Positions 1 through 10,959 of a stretch of DNA of 64,000 nucleotides are shown in pieces. Origin of the DNA: Diaphorobacter caeni (GTDB lineage: Bacteria > Pseudomonadota > Gammaproteobacteria > Burkholderiales > Burkholderiaceae_C); assembly GCF_015354245.1 (NCBI RefSeq), contig NZ_JADKYZ010000013.1:45429-109428 (forward strand). The letters run 5' to 3'. Position 1 is the first letter of the stretch. Every line of letters begins with the position of its first letter. The notes below the pieces were generated by a model. The model made no database searches. It had not been told where the DNA came from and saw only the letters and a list, made by a program, of their open reading frames with translations. The translations under genes were made by a program, and so were the position numbers.

Positions 1-511
1 ATTCCTTGGCGCGCGCATAGGCCGCACCGATCAGCGGCAGCCACAGCACCGGCGCACGCCAGATGTGGCCGGTCAGGTGGCCCTGCTTGATGTGACCGAG
101 TTCGTGGCCGAAATAGAAGTTCACGCCATCGGGCAGGTCGTTCATCGCGTCCACGGTGTCCGACAGCACGATCACGAACTCGCGCCCGAGAAAGCGCGTC
201 GCGAAGGCGTTCATCATGCCGTCGCCCTGCAGCAGATAGGCCTCTGGCGGCTCCTTGATGCCCAGCTTGTCGCAGCAGGCGATGTACTGCGCGTAGAGCA
301 CCGGCAACTGCTCCTCGGACAGCCTCACGCCGGTGCCGCGCAGCCAGGCGATCAGCGCCGACTGGGCGAACAGATAGCCGATGAAGCCGAACAGCACGTA
401 GATCAGGGCCACGCCCAGGGTGCCCACGATCAGCAGAATCCAGACGATGATGCCCAGCACCAGCGTGATCCTGCCCAGCGTTTTCTCGCGCGGATAAACC
501 AGATTGTCCAT
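1..511 (-). CDS. M48 family zinc metallopeptidase, 3' end cut off by the window
   Basis: The visible part is the first 170 residues; the gene runs off the left edge. It begins MDNLVYPREK and has one or two hydrophobic helices at about residues 13-45. The zinc-binding motif HELGH lies near residue 133 within NFYFGHELGHIKQGH, typical of the M48 (HtpX/Ste24-like) family. Known members are membrane-anchored endopeptidases acting on membrane or periplasmic proteins. The ATG at 511 follows a purine-rich stretch (GAGGGAGAGCA), a good ribosome site. The third zinc ligand and the C-terminus are outside the window, so subfamily cannot be decided. Confidence 0.85.
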   Translation of the reverse strand, partial: MDNLVYPREKTLGRITLVLGIIVWILLIVGTLGVALIYVLFGFIGYLFAQSALIAWLRGTGVRLSEEQLPVLYAQYIACCDKLGIKEPPEAYLLQGDGMMNAFATRFLGREFVIVLSDTVDAMNDLPDGVNFYFGHELGHIKQGHLTGHIWRAPVLWLPLIGAAYARAKE

Positions 512-558
512 TGCTCTCCCTCTCCCAGGACCGGTGCAAAAATTGCAACCAAAATTAA

Positions 559-2025
<1,467 letters not shown>

Positions 2026-2064
2026 ACTCCCTCTCCTTTTCTTGCTTCTGCAGGGGCGTTGGTG

Positions 2065-2553
2065 GCGGAGGCCGGGAGTTCCGCCCGGCGGCGGAGTAAC
2101 TTTTTGGTCTTGCCCAAAAAGTTACCAAAAATGCGTTTTTCAATACCCGCGGCAGAACTCACTTCGCTCCTGCGTCGCTCCGTTCGAACAACCGCCGCGA
2201 GTCAGTGCTTCAATAAGAGGTATTTGCGGCACGTCGCTGCGCTCGTGCCGGGCATCTCGCGACTTCGCGAGATGCTGGGGTGCCAGCGCTGCGCGATTTT
2301 TGATTTGCTTGCGGGATCAACGTCCTTCAAAAGAGCAGCGGGCATGTAGTGCCCAACCCAACTCTGCGATCACCCCGGCACAAGCGCAGCGACGTGCCGC
2401 ACATTCCTCTTCAAACTGATTTCCGGCGGTTGTCCGAGCGGAGCGCGCAGCGCAAAGCGAGTTCCACCGGAGGACTTCAAAGCGCGTTTTGGATTACTTT
2501 TTGCGCGCAAGCAAAAAGTGATTGCCCCGCCGGGGGCAGTCCCGGCCTCCGCC
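2065..2553. repeat. ~490 bp dispersed repeat element, copy A, with inverted ends
   Basis: A non-coding element found again at 10381-10871 in the same orientation with high identity over its whole length. Its ends are inverted copies: GGCGGAGGCCGGGA at the left matches the reverse complement of TCCCGGCCTCCGCC at the right. Just inside each end is a hairpin: AACTTTTTGG/CCAAAAAGTT at the left (about 2097-2123) and ACTTTTTGC/GCAAAAAGT at the right (about 2496-2519). A central palindrome GCATCTCGCGA/CGCGAGATGC lies near 2253-2275. No open frame resembles a transposase. It sits between the convergent genes ansB and the AEC transporter. It behaves like a MITE-like or large REP-like element; mobility is inferred only from the two copies. 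Confidence 0.85.
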
Positions 2554-2589
2554 CTCAAACAAAGAGAAAAGCCCAAAAAACCCCAAAAA

Positions 2590-3555
2590 TCAGGCCATCA
2601 AAGCCACAGCCAAAGAAAAAGAAACAAACGCCAACACCGTCGACACAAGGATGACCCGCGCCACCCGCCCCCCGTGCGCCCCAAACCGCTCCACCAACAA
2701 CGCCACATTGCTGGCACTGGGCAACGCCGCCAGCAACACCAGCACCGTCACCGTGAACGGCGAGAGCGCCACGCCAAGCGCAATCGCCGCCTGGCACACC
2801 AGCCAGATCAGCAGCGGATGCACGAGCAGCTTGGCCAACGCGAGCGGCACGTATTGCGATGCGGGCACCTGCTCGTGCGCGTTCATCTGTGAACGGGCAA
2901 GCACCGCGCCGATCGTGAACAGGGCCACGGGAGAGGCGGCACCGGCGAGCATGGCGATGGTTTTGTCCACCGGGGCTGGGAGTTGCCAGCCGACCGCCGA
3001 GGCCAGCGCGCCCAGGGCAATCGACCAAGGCATGGGATTGGTCGCCATGCCGCGCAGGGCGTTCTTGACGGCCGTGGCTGCGCCCTGCGCGTCGGCGCCG
3101 TCGAGGCGCGACAGCGCTATGCACAGGGAGGTGGTGATGATCATGTCGATGGCCATGGTGAGAATCACCGGGCCGGCGCTCTGGTCGCCTAGCAGCGCGA
3201 CTAACAACGGCACGCCCATGAAGCCGGTGTTCGGGAAGGCCACGACCAGGGCGCCGAAGGCAGCGTCGTTCCAGCCGATGTTGCCGCGCTTGGTGAGGGC
3301 GATGGTGGCGGCGACGAGGATCAGGCCGCACAGCAGGTAGACGCCCGCGACGGCCGGGTCGAGCAGCTGGCGGATCGGTGTTTGCGCGCCAAAGCGATAC
3401 AGCATGCACGGCAGCGCGAAGTACAGGACGAAGGTATTGAGCCCGCTGATGGCCGACAGCGGCAGCACCTTGCCGCGCGTGGCCAGAAAGCCGCACAGCA
3501 CCAGAGCGAAGAAGGGAAAGGTGACGGAAAAGACAGACAGCACGATGCGATGCAT
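2590..3555 (-). CDS. AEC (auxin efflux carrier) family transporter
   Basis: A 321-residue inner-membrane protein with about ten hydrophobic helices arranged as two halves, typical for the AEC/MdcF family of permeases. The family exports or imports small carboxylates such as malonate or malate; the substrate here cannot be told. Family-like features are the Asn/Pro-containing helices FPNTGFMG (around residue 115) and LPSASNVALL near the C-terminus. The ATG at 3555 (MHRIVLSVF) is chosen over an in-frame upstream codon because the membrane segment begins right after it. No transport partner or regulator is adjacent; the gene stands alone between repeat A and the Roadblock cluster terminator. Confidence 0.85.
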   Translation of the reverse strand: MHRIVLSVFSVTFPFFALVLCGFLATRGKVLPLSAISGLNTFVLYFALPCMLYRFGAQTPIRQLLDPAVAGVYLLCGLILVAATIALTKRGNIGWNDAAFGALVVAFPNTGFMGVPLLVALLGDQSAGPVILTMAIDMIITTSLCIALSRLDGADAQGAATAVKNALRGMATNPMPWSIALGALASAVGWQLPAPVDKTIAMLAGAASPVALFTIGAVLARSQMNAHEQVPASQYVPLALAKLLVHPLLIWLVCQAAIALGVALSPFTVTVLVLLAALPSASNVALLVERFGAHGGRVARVILVSTVLAFVSFSLAVALMA

Positions 3556-3610
3556 TGTCGCCGCAGCCGGACTTTCGCGTGCGCGCAGCCGAACCACGGG
3601 CCGGAAAATG

Positions 3611-3638
3611 AAAAAACCCGCGCTGTCTGGCGCGGGTT
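3611..3638 (-). terminator. Rho-independent terminator of the Roadblock/GTPase cluster
   Basis: Read on the minus strand: stem AACCCGCGC, six-base loop, GCGCGGGTT, then a run of T. It lies about 130 bases past the stop of the last gene of the cluster (3771) and before the AEC transporter, so it separates the two units. Confidence 0.8.
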
Positions 3639-3770
3639 CCAAAATCCGGTCCTCTGCTCAATGCGTTCAAACCGGGAAATGTGTACAGCGATGGCTGCGT
3701 TCTCTGCCCGCATCGTGCAACCAACGCGGGTGCGGGCAAAGGCGGAAAGCGCCTCTGGCAAGGCGTCCGT

Positions 3771-4130
3771 TCAGACGGCCAGCGCCTGCTCGACGTCCTG
3801 CACCTTGCGGCGGGCCAGCGCCAAATTGGACTTGGACTTGTCCAGCACCAGGTAGACGAAGAGACCTTCGTGCTTTTGCAGCGGACGAATGATGTGATAG
3901 GCCTTGCCCAGGGTGATCAGGATGTCGTCGATGCGGTCGTTCAGGTTCAGCGACTTCATGGTCTTGAGCTTGGCTCGGACCACTTCGGTATTGCCCGCAG
4001 CAGCCAGTTCCAGGTCAACGCCGGAGCCGATGCTGCCCAGCAACATGCCGCTGCCGCTGTCGACCACCGCAGCGCACTGTGCGCCGTCGATCGTCATGAG
4101 TTGGGACAGAGATTCTTGAATGCTAGCCAT
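3771..4130 (-). CDS. Roadblock/LC7 domain protein (MglB-like), first of two
   Basis: A 119-residue protein, MASIQESLSQLMTIDGAQCAAVVDSGSG onward in short segments, with the alternating beta-alpha pattern and the VVDS/GMLLG stretch of the Roadblock/LC7 fold. Known members (MglB, CvnB) are homodimeric scaffolds or GTPase-activating partners of small Ras-like GTPases, and a GTPase gene lies 577 bases upstream in the same direction. The start at 4130 is set by AGAGG eight bases before the ATG. It is separated from the second Roadblock gene by 170 bases, so it may have its own promoter. The terminator at 3611-3638 ends the unit. Its exact partner and output are unknown. Confidence 0.8.
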   Translation of the reverse strand: MASIQESLSQLMTIDGAQCAAVVDSGSGMLLGSIGSGVDLELAAAGNTEVVRAKLKTMKSLNLNDRIDDILITLGKAYHIIRPLQKHEGLFVYLVLDKSKSNLALARRKVQDVEQALAV

Positions 4131-4300
4131 GTGTTTTACCTCTTTGTACAGATACTTCAGAAATGGGATCCATGCGCACCGGGCCGTGCCCTCACTCCTT
4201 GCGCTCGGGACACTCAAACTCACTCAAACCATCACAAATTCAAACGCTCAACTCAGAAATGATTCGAGTGGTGTAACGTTTGCATACTTTCTGATCCATG

Positions 4301-4711
4301 TCAAACGTGCAAACGCTCAGCCATTTGTGAACTAGCTTCAGCGACCGCCCAGAGCGCGCGACCAAGCACGGCTTCCTTCCTCACAACCAGACACAGGATG
4401 CAAGGAAACTCGCTGGAAACGCTCTGAAAGATCGCCGTTCCATCGTCTGTTTCAAACGTCAGGCGACGCGTGCCGCTGTGGCCGATCTCAGCGGCCACGG
4501 CACGCGCCATGGCCATCATGGAGCCCGCCATGGCGGCCATCTGCGAGCCATCCTTGTCGTGCAGATCGCCATGGGAGGCGATCACGAAGCCGTCAGGCGT
4601 GGACAGCAGCGCGATCTGAATTTCCGGGAAGGGGGTGAAAACACTGTCAAGAATCTGCCGTCCCGTTACCGCTACCAGCGGAGGGACCACGGTGGACGCT
4701 TTGCTCATCAT
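4301..4711 (-). CDS. Roadblock/LC7 domain protein (MglB-like), second of two
   Basis: A 136-residue protein. The fold signature is visible in IALLSTPDGFVIAS (about 33-46), an amphipathic helix rich in Ala/Met (about 57-75) and a closing beta stretch around FPCILCLVV. It is a second, diverged Roadblock protein, about 20 residues longer than its neighbour. Its ATG (4711, or the in-frame ATG at 4708) overlaps the stop of the GTPase gene as ATGA, so the two are translationally coupled and probably act together. Two Roadblock paralogues could form a heterodimer on the GTPase; this is inference. Confidence 0.8.
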   Translation of the reverse strand: MMSKASTVVPPLVAVTGRQILDSVFTPFPEIQIALLSTPDGFVIASHGDLHDKDGSQMAAMAGSMMAMARAVAAEIGHSGTRRLTFETDDGTAIFQSVSSEFPCILCLVVRKEAVLGRALWAVAEASSQMAERLHV

Positions 4712-5250
4712 TCCTCACTTTGCAGAGACAACATCGACGCCAGCACACCGATGGCGTCGAGCATTTGATTGCGGTCGCGCGGGTCGGCCTGCAACACCGG
4801 CACCACGCCATGCCCCGCCTTGGTGAGCGCGGCGGCAAACACGTCGACCGCCGCGGCAGGTGCCGGGCGGGCGTTGAGAATCAGCACCACGGGCTGCTGC
4901 TCCAGTGCGGCGACGCCCTGAAGCAGATACGTCGCCTCCTGCACGGCGGCCGGGTCGTTGACGTCCACCATGATGAAGATGCCCATGGAAACCGAAAGAA
5001 TCCATTGGCGCACGAAGGAAAAGCGCTCCTGCCCGGGGCAACCGCAGACCTGCACGCGCTCGCCGTCGCCGAGGTCGATTTCACCGAACTCCGTGCCGAC
5101 CGTGGTGAACTCCTTGGCATTGCTTGCGCGGTCCAGGTTCACCACATCCGAAGAAACCATCTTGTCGCCGCACAGGGAGCGCAGCGCCGTCGTCTTGCCG
5201 ATACCCATCGCCCCTACGAGAGCGATTCGGGGAAGAGAATCCATTACCAC
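4708..5250 (-). CDS. Small Ras-like GTPase, CvnD/MglA-like (COG2229-type)
   Basis: A 180-residue soluble protein made of a single G domain. The P-loop GAMGIGKT is at residues 13-20 and a switch-I-like TTVGTEFG at about 49-56. The G3 region reads CGCPGQERF (69-77) where Ras-type enzymes have DTPGQ. The base-recognition loop is LNARP (126-130) rather than NKxD. Replacement of the G3 Asp is also usual in the actinobacterial CvnD proteins. The start is taken at GTG 5250, ten bases after GGAGG and directly behind the TAA of the upstream gene; ATG at 5244 is possible. It lies between the winged-helix-like gene and a Roadblock gene, so it is likely the switch of this signalling cluster. Confidence 0.8.
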   Translation of the reverse strand: MVMDSLPRIALVGAMGIGKTTALRSLCGDKMVSSDVVNLDRASNAKEFTTVGTEFGEIDLGDGERVQVCGCPGQERFSFVRQWILSVSMGIFIMVDVNDPAAVQEATYLLQGVAALEQQPVVLILNARPAPAAAVDVFAAALTKAGHGVVPVLQADPRDRNQMLDAIGVLASMLSLQSEE

Positions 5251-5979
5251 TTAGTTTCGACCTCCGATTCGAACCCAGCGCGTCAGGCGCTGGATCAGCC
5301 CCACGCGCACAGGGCGGCCACGATTGACCTGCTCCTGAGCCGCGTTGCTGGACATCGCCACAGCCGTCTTGTGGGCCGTGTGGCGCAGCACGCCACGGCG
5401 GTTGAGGCTGGTGATCAGCGCACGCGCGGTGTCCTGATCGAGCCCGCTGTGTCCGCAGAGCTGGCGAATATTGATGGGCGCGCGCGTGAGCAGCGCCATG
5501 GCGCGCACGCACGCACCCGTGTTGTAGGGCGCATCAAGCGACACCCAGCTCGTGAGCTGGTACTGATCGTCCGGGCCGTCCTGTTCCGCAGGAGCCGCGG
5601 CTTCCACGACGGCGGCCACCTTGGCCGCAGCCATCTTCTGGCGCGCGGTCCAGTCCATCAGAAACACCGCCGCGCGATCGAGCGCGTCAATGAGATCCGA
5701 GACCGTGAATTCCGCCGGCAGATGCGACACCCAGCGTCCGGCCCGCGACTTCTCGGCGACGCTCGAAGACTGACCGATGTAGATCACGCACGGCGTGGAG
5801 GCCGGCACAACCTCGCCGCGAGAAGAAGCATCCAGCAGCGCAAGCTGCGCCTCACCGGTGGACGCACGTTCCCACTCGATCAGCGACTTGCGCGCAGCGA
5901 CTCCGAAAAGAGCGACGAATCTATCCAGATACGCCGGAGCAAGGAGATCTGGAGCTACCCCTGCAATGTTTTGTTTCAT
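5251..5979 (-). CDS. Uncharacterised protein with C-terminal winged-helix-like region
   Basis: A 242-residue protein I do not recognise by name. Residues 1-130 look like a mixed alpha/beta domain. After a linker rich in Ala/Glu/Asp, residues about 155-200 (ALLTRAPINIRQL, then DTARALITSLNRRGVLR) have the pattern of a winged helix: helix, turn, recognition-like helix and a basic wing. It is the first gene of the Roadblock/GTPase cluster and ends one base before the GTPase start codon. In conservon operons a DUF742 protein with a winged helix sits beside the Roadblock and GTPase genes, so a comparable adaptor or DNA-binding role is inferred. ATG 5979 is preferred because GGTGG lies about nine bases before it; a GTG at 5991 is in frame. 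Confidence 0.6.
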   Translation of the reverse strand: MKQNIAGVAPDLLAPAYLDRFVALFGVAARKSLIEWERASTGEAQLALLDASSRGEVVPASTPCVIYIGQSSSVAEKSRAGRWVSHLPAEFTVSDLIDALDRAAVFLMDWTARQKMAAAKVAAVVEAAAPAEQDGPDDQYQLTSWVSLDAPYNTGACVRAMALLTRAPINIRQLCGHSGLDQDTARALITSLNRRGVLRHTAHKTAVAMSSNAAQEQVNRGRPVRVGLIQRLTRWVRIGGRN

Positions 5980-6111
5980 TTCTTGTTCCACCCGTAAACC
6001 GTGGCAATGAAAAAATTATATCGACGATGTAAGCTTCATTAATACCCGCTAACACCTCGTTGCCACTGTCTTACGTGTAGCTGACGTTTGTTTACCATTT
6101 ATGCGCCATCA

Positions 6112-6135
6112 AAATCATTGCAACCCCAATGATTT
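6112..6135. promoter_or_regulatory. 9-bp inverted repeat upstream of the Roadblock/GTPase cluster
   Basis: The 503-base gap 5980-6482 separates the divergent cluster and rep. It is AT-richer than its surroundings between about 6000 and 6380. It holds a perfect inverted repeat AAATCATTG-caaccc-CAATGATTT. On the minus strand a TTGCAA hexamer overlaps it, with an AT-rich hexamer about 16 bases downstream, so it could be an operator over a weak promoter of the cluster. No other element was recognised in the gap. Confidence 0.4.
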
Positions 6136-6482
6136 CGCTAGAAGAAGGCCCATAAAGCAAGGAATAGACATCCATTCGTCGGCAAATTCCACAGCCTACA
6201 GTCGCAAATTGACTGGTTGGATGCCGTTTTGCGAGGCTTGTTCCGTGCCTAGCCCGATTGCACGATCTGCGCGGCGATGAATGTTACCCAATGTTTCTTA
6301 CCGCGTGGTAAAGACGCTTGCATCAAACGGGGTTTAGTTATTGAGAATTACTACCGATTTCGTGAGCAACAGGGACTTGCGCTGATCGCTATGATTCACC
6401 GCTCCAATCCGCAGCCGCAGACAAGGCCTCTCGCCTCGCGTCTGCGGCATTTCTCCCTCATTTCCCTTGCATCGCCCTCACC

Positions 6483-8552
<2,070 letters not shown>

Positions 8553-8585
8553 AACACTCCACCGAATCAGACTGAACCGGACGAC

Positions 8586-9020
8586 ATGCAAAGAGCCTCC
8601 TTCACGACGTTTGCCATCGTGGCGATCACCACCACCTTGCTGACCGCCTGCGCCAGCCCCTACGGCCCCCGCCCCGCATGCCCGACCGCGCAGCAGATGG
8701 AGCAGCCCGAGCTGCTCGGCCGCTGGAGCGTGCAGATGGACGGCGAGCCCGGCCCGATCACCATCGAGCTCGGCCGGCATCCCGAATGGGAAGGCACCGT
8801 CAAGGGCAGCATCCAGCGGCCGGAGTTCAAATCCATCGTGGTCGGCGACGTGAACAAGGGCGAGCTCACCATGGAAGAATCACGCGACGGCAAGAGCGTC
8901 AGCGGCAACTGGTACGGCACCGTGGCGGAAGGCAGCTGCGCGCGCCTCATCCGTGGTGAATGGGCGGGCAGCGACGACCGCAGCCTCCAGTTCACCATGC
9001 GCAAGTCCGCCGCACAATGA
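8586..9020 (+). CDS. Small secreted lipoprotein of unknown function
   Basis: A 144-residue protein with a lipoprotein signal peptide ending in the lipobox LTAC (Cys about 22). The mature part (LLGRWSVQMDGEPGPITIELG, then repeated strands such as GTVKGSI and SGNWYGTVAEG) looks like a beta-rich domain. No family is recognised. It sits 33 bases after rep and about 97 bases before pldA, all on the plus strand. A link to outer-membrane maintenance alongside PldA is possible but unproven. Confidence 0.75.
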   Translation: MQRASFTTFAIVAITTTLLTACASPYGPRPACPTAQQMEQPELLGRWSVQMDGEPGPITIELGRHPEWEGTVKGSIQRPEFKSIVVGDVNKGELTMEESRDGKSVSGNWYGTVAEGSCARLIRGEWAGSDDRSLQFTMRKSAAQ

Positions 9021-9117
9021 TCATCGGCGCGTGGCTGGCCTCCCTCACCCCTGCACCCACATCCACAGCGACCTCGACCTCCACCTCCACCGCGCCCACC
9101 CCACCCCTCCTTCACGC

Positions 9118-10326
9118 ATGACCTGCATGTCACACACCATCCTCCGTGCCTCCGCCGCCGCTGCAGCCCTGCTGTGCGGCTCGCTGCCCGCGCTGTCGCA
9201 GGCCCAATCCAGCGACACCTCCGAATCCGCCTGGCGTCAATGCACCGCGCAGTCCGATGGCGCCGCGCGTCTTGCCTGCTTCGACCAATGGGCCAAGGCC
9301 CAGCCAGCGGCCGACAGCATCGGCCCGGCCGCGCCCGAAAACGCCGTCGCGACATCGAGCGCGCCCGCAAGCGGCGCACAAGCCCAGGCTCAAGCTCAAG
9401 GCACATTGCGCCCACCCGCCGAGCTCACCGCCGAAGCGCAACCCGCAGTCCAGCCCAACGGCGGCTGCCGGGACGCATCGTTCTCCGAAGTCTCGCGCTT
9501 CTGGGAACTCGAGGAAGGCACCGACTGCGGCGCCTTCAGCTTCCGCGGCTACCGCCCGGTCTCCGTCATGGCCTCGGGTGCCGACGAGATCAACCGCCAG
9601 CCCACGTCGGGCAACCCGGTCAACAGCGCCAGCTTCGAGCGCCAGTACCAAAAGCAGGAAATGCGCCTGCAGTTCTCGGTGCGCACCAAGCTCGCGTCGG
9701 GCCTGCTCACCCGCGGCAACTCCAAGTACCGCGACTCGCTCTGGCTCGGCTACACGCAGCAATCCTCGTGGCAGCTGTTCAACTCCAAGATCTCCCGCCC
9801 GTTCCGCAACACGGACCACGAACCCGAGATCATGTACGTCTACCCCACCACCGCCGAGCTGCCCATGGGCTGGCGCTGGCGCTACACCGGAGTGGGCCTT
9901 GCGCACCAATCCAACGGCCAGGGCGACCCGCTCTCGCGCAGCTGGAACCGCTACTACGTGATGACCGGCTTCGAGCTGCCCAACCGCGTGACGGTCGACG
10001 CCAAGCTCTGGAAGCGCATCCGCGAAAGCGCCGACGACGACAACAATCCGCACATCCAGAACTACATCGGCCGCGGCGAACTGCGTCTGGGCTGGAACGT
10101 CAATCAGCGCAACTATCTGGGCCTCACCGCTCGCGGCTCCCTCAACGGCCACGGCAAGGGCTCGGGGCGCATCGACTGGATGCACACCCTCGGCGAGGGC
10201 TGGCTTGGCGGCAAGAGCAATCTGCGTCTGCACGCGTCGCTGTTCAGTGGCTATGGCGATAGCCTGATCGACTACAACTTCAAGCGCAACGTGTTCTCGG
10301 TGGGGTTCAGTTTGCTCGACTTCTAA
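9118..10326 (+). CDS. pldA: Outer-membrane phospholipase A (PldA/OMPLA)
   Basis: Calcium-dependent phospholipase A1/A2 of the outer membrane, which removes phospholipids from the outer leaflet. The 402-residue precursor has a signal peptide (cleaved near ALSQA). A 100-residue N-terminal region follows, with a Cys-containing CTAQSDGAARLACFDQW motif and an Ala/Gln-rich linker. After it comes the 12-strand barrel domain. The catalytic His-x-Ser motif is HQSNG near 262, and SRSWNRYY carries the conserved Asn, matching the family's H-S-N triad. The protein is longer than E. coli OMPLA because of the N-terminal region. The start may be ATG 9118 or 9127. Repeat B begins 54 bases after the stop. Confidence 0.9.
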   Translation: MTCMSHTILRASAAAAALLCGSLPALSQAQSSDTSESAWRQCTAQSDGAARLACFDQWAKAQPAADSIGPAAPENAVATSSAPASGAQAQAQAQGTLRPPAELTAEAQPAVQPNGGCRDASFSEVSRFWELEEGTDCGAFSFRGYRPVSVMASGADEINRQPTSGNPVNSASFERQYQKQEMRLQFSVRTKLASGLLTRGNSKYRDSLWLGYTQQSSWQLFNSKISRPFRNTDHEPEIMYVYPTTAELPMGWRWRYTGVGLAHQSNGQGDPLSRSWNRYYVMTGFELPNRVTVDAKLWKRIRESADDDNNPHIQNYIGRGELRLGWNVNQRNYLGLTARGSLNGHGKGSGRIDWMHTLGEGWLGGKSNLRLHASLFSGYGDSLIDYNFKRNVFSVGFSLLDF

Positions 10327-10380
10327 AAGCGGAAGTGGGTTTTCCTTGGGCTTGGGCTTTGCCGTTGCTGCGGTGCGAGG

Positions 10381-10871
10381 GGCAGAGGCCGGGAGTTCCG
10401 CCCAGCGGCGGAGTAACTTTTTGGTCTTGCCCAAAAAGTCACCAAAAATGCGTTTTGAATACCCGCGGCAGAACTCGCTGCGCGACTGCGTCGCTCCGCT
10501 CGGGCAACCGCCGCGAGTCAGTGTTTAGCCAAGAGGAATGTTCGGCACGTCGCTGCGCTCGTGCCGCGCATCTCGCGACTTCGCGAGATGCTGGGGTGCC
10601 AGCGCTGCGCAATTCTTGATTTGCTTGCTGGATCAACGTCACTCAAAAGAGCAGTGGGCATTTGCGCCCAACCCAACTCCACAAACACCCCGGCACGAGC
10701 GAAGCAAAGTGCCGCAACCACCTCTTCCAAACTGATTTCCGGCGGTTGTCCGAGCGGAGTGACGAAGGAACGCAGCGAGTTCCGCCGGAGGACTTCAAAG
10801 CGCGTTTTTGATTACTTTTTGCGCGCAAGCAAAAAGTGATTGCCCCGCCGGGGGCAGTCCCGGCCTCCGCC
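10381..10871. repeat. ~490 bp dispersed repeat element, copy B
   Basis: The second copy of the element at 2065-2553. It has the same order of parts: GGCAGAGGCCGGGA end, hairpin AACTTTTTGG/CCAAAAAGTc, CCCGCGGCAGAACTC block, central GCATCTCGCGA palindrome, CCGGCGGTTGTCCGAGCGGAG block, right hairpin ACTTTTTGC/GCAAAAAGT and inverted end. Differences are scattered substitutions and small indels. Like copy A it follows a plus-strand gene (pldA, 54 bases) and faces a minus-strand gene (RidA). It has no coding capacity of its own. Confidence 0.85.
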
Positions 10872-10959
10872 CCCAACCACCCAGCAAACGCAAGCAAATA
10901 AGCAAGCAAAAAACAGCGCAAAAAAACTCAAAAGGGAGAGCCCGTGAGAGGCCCCCCTC

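Noticed and set aside
2065..2553. Repeat element as an insertion sequence
   Set aside because: No transposase-like frame exists in either copy; only a non-autonomous element can be claimed.
4277..4315. Inverted repeat CGTTTGCA / TGCAAACG with 23-base spacing at the end of the second Roadblock gene
   Set aside because: The arms are short and widely spaced and partly lie in coding sequence; it may be chance.
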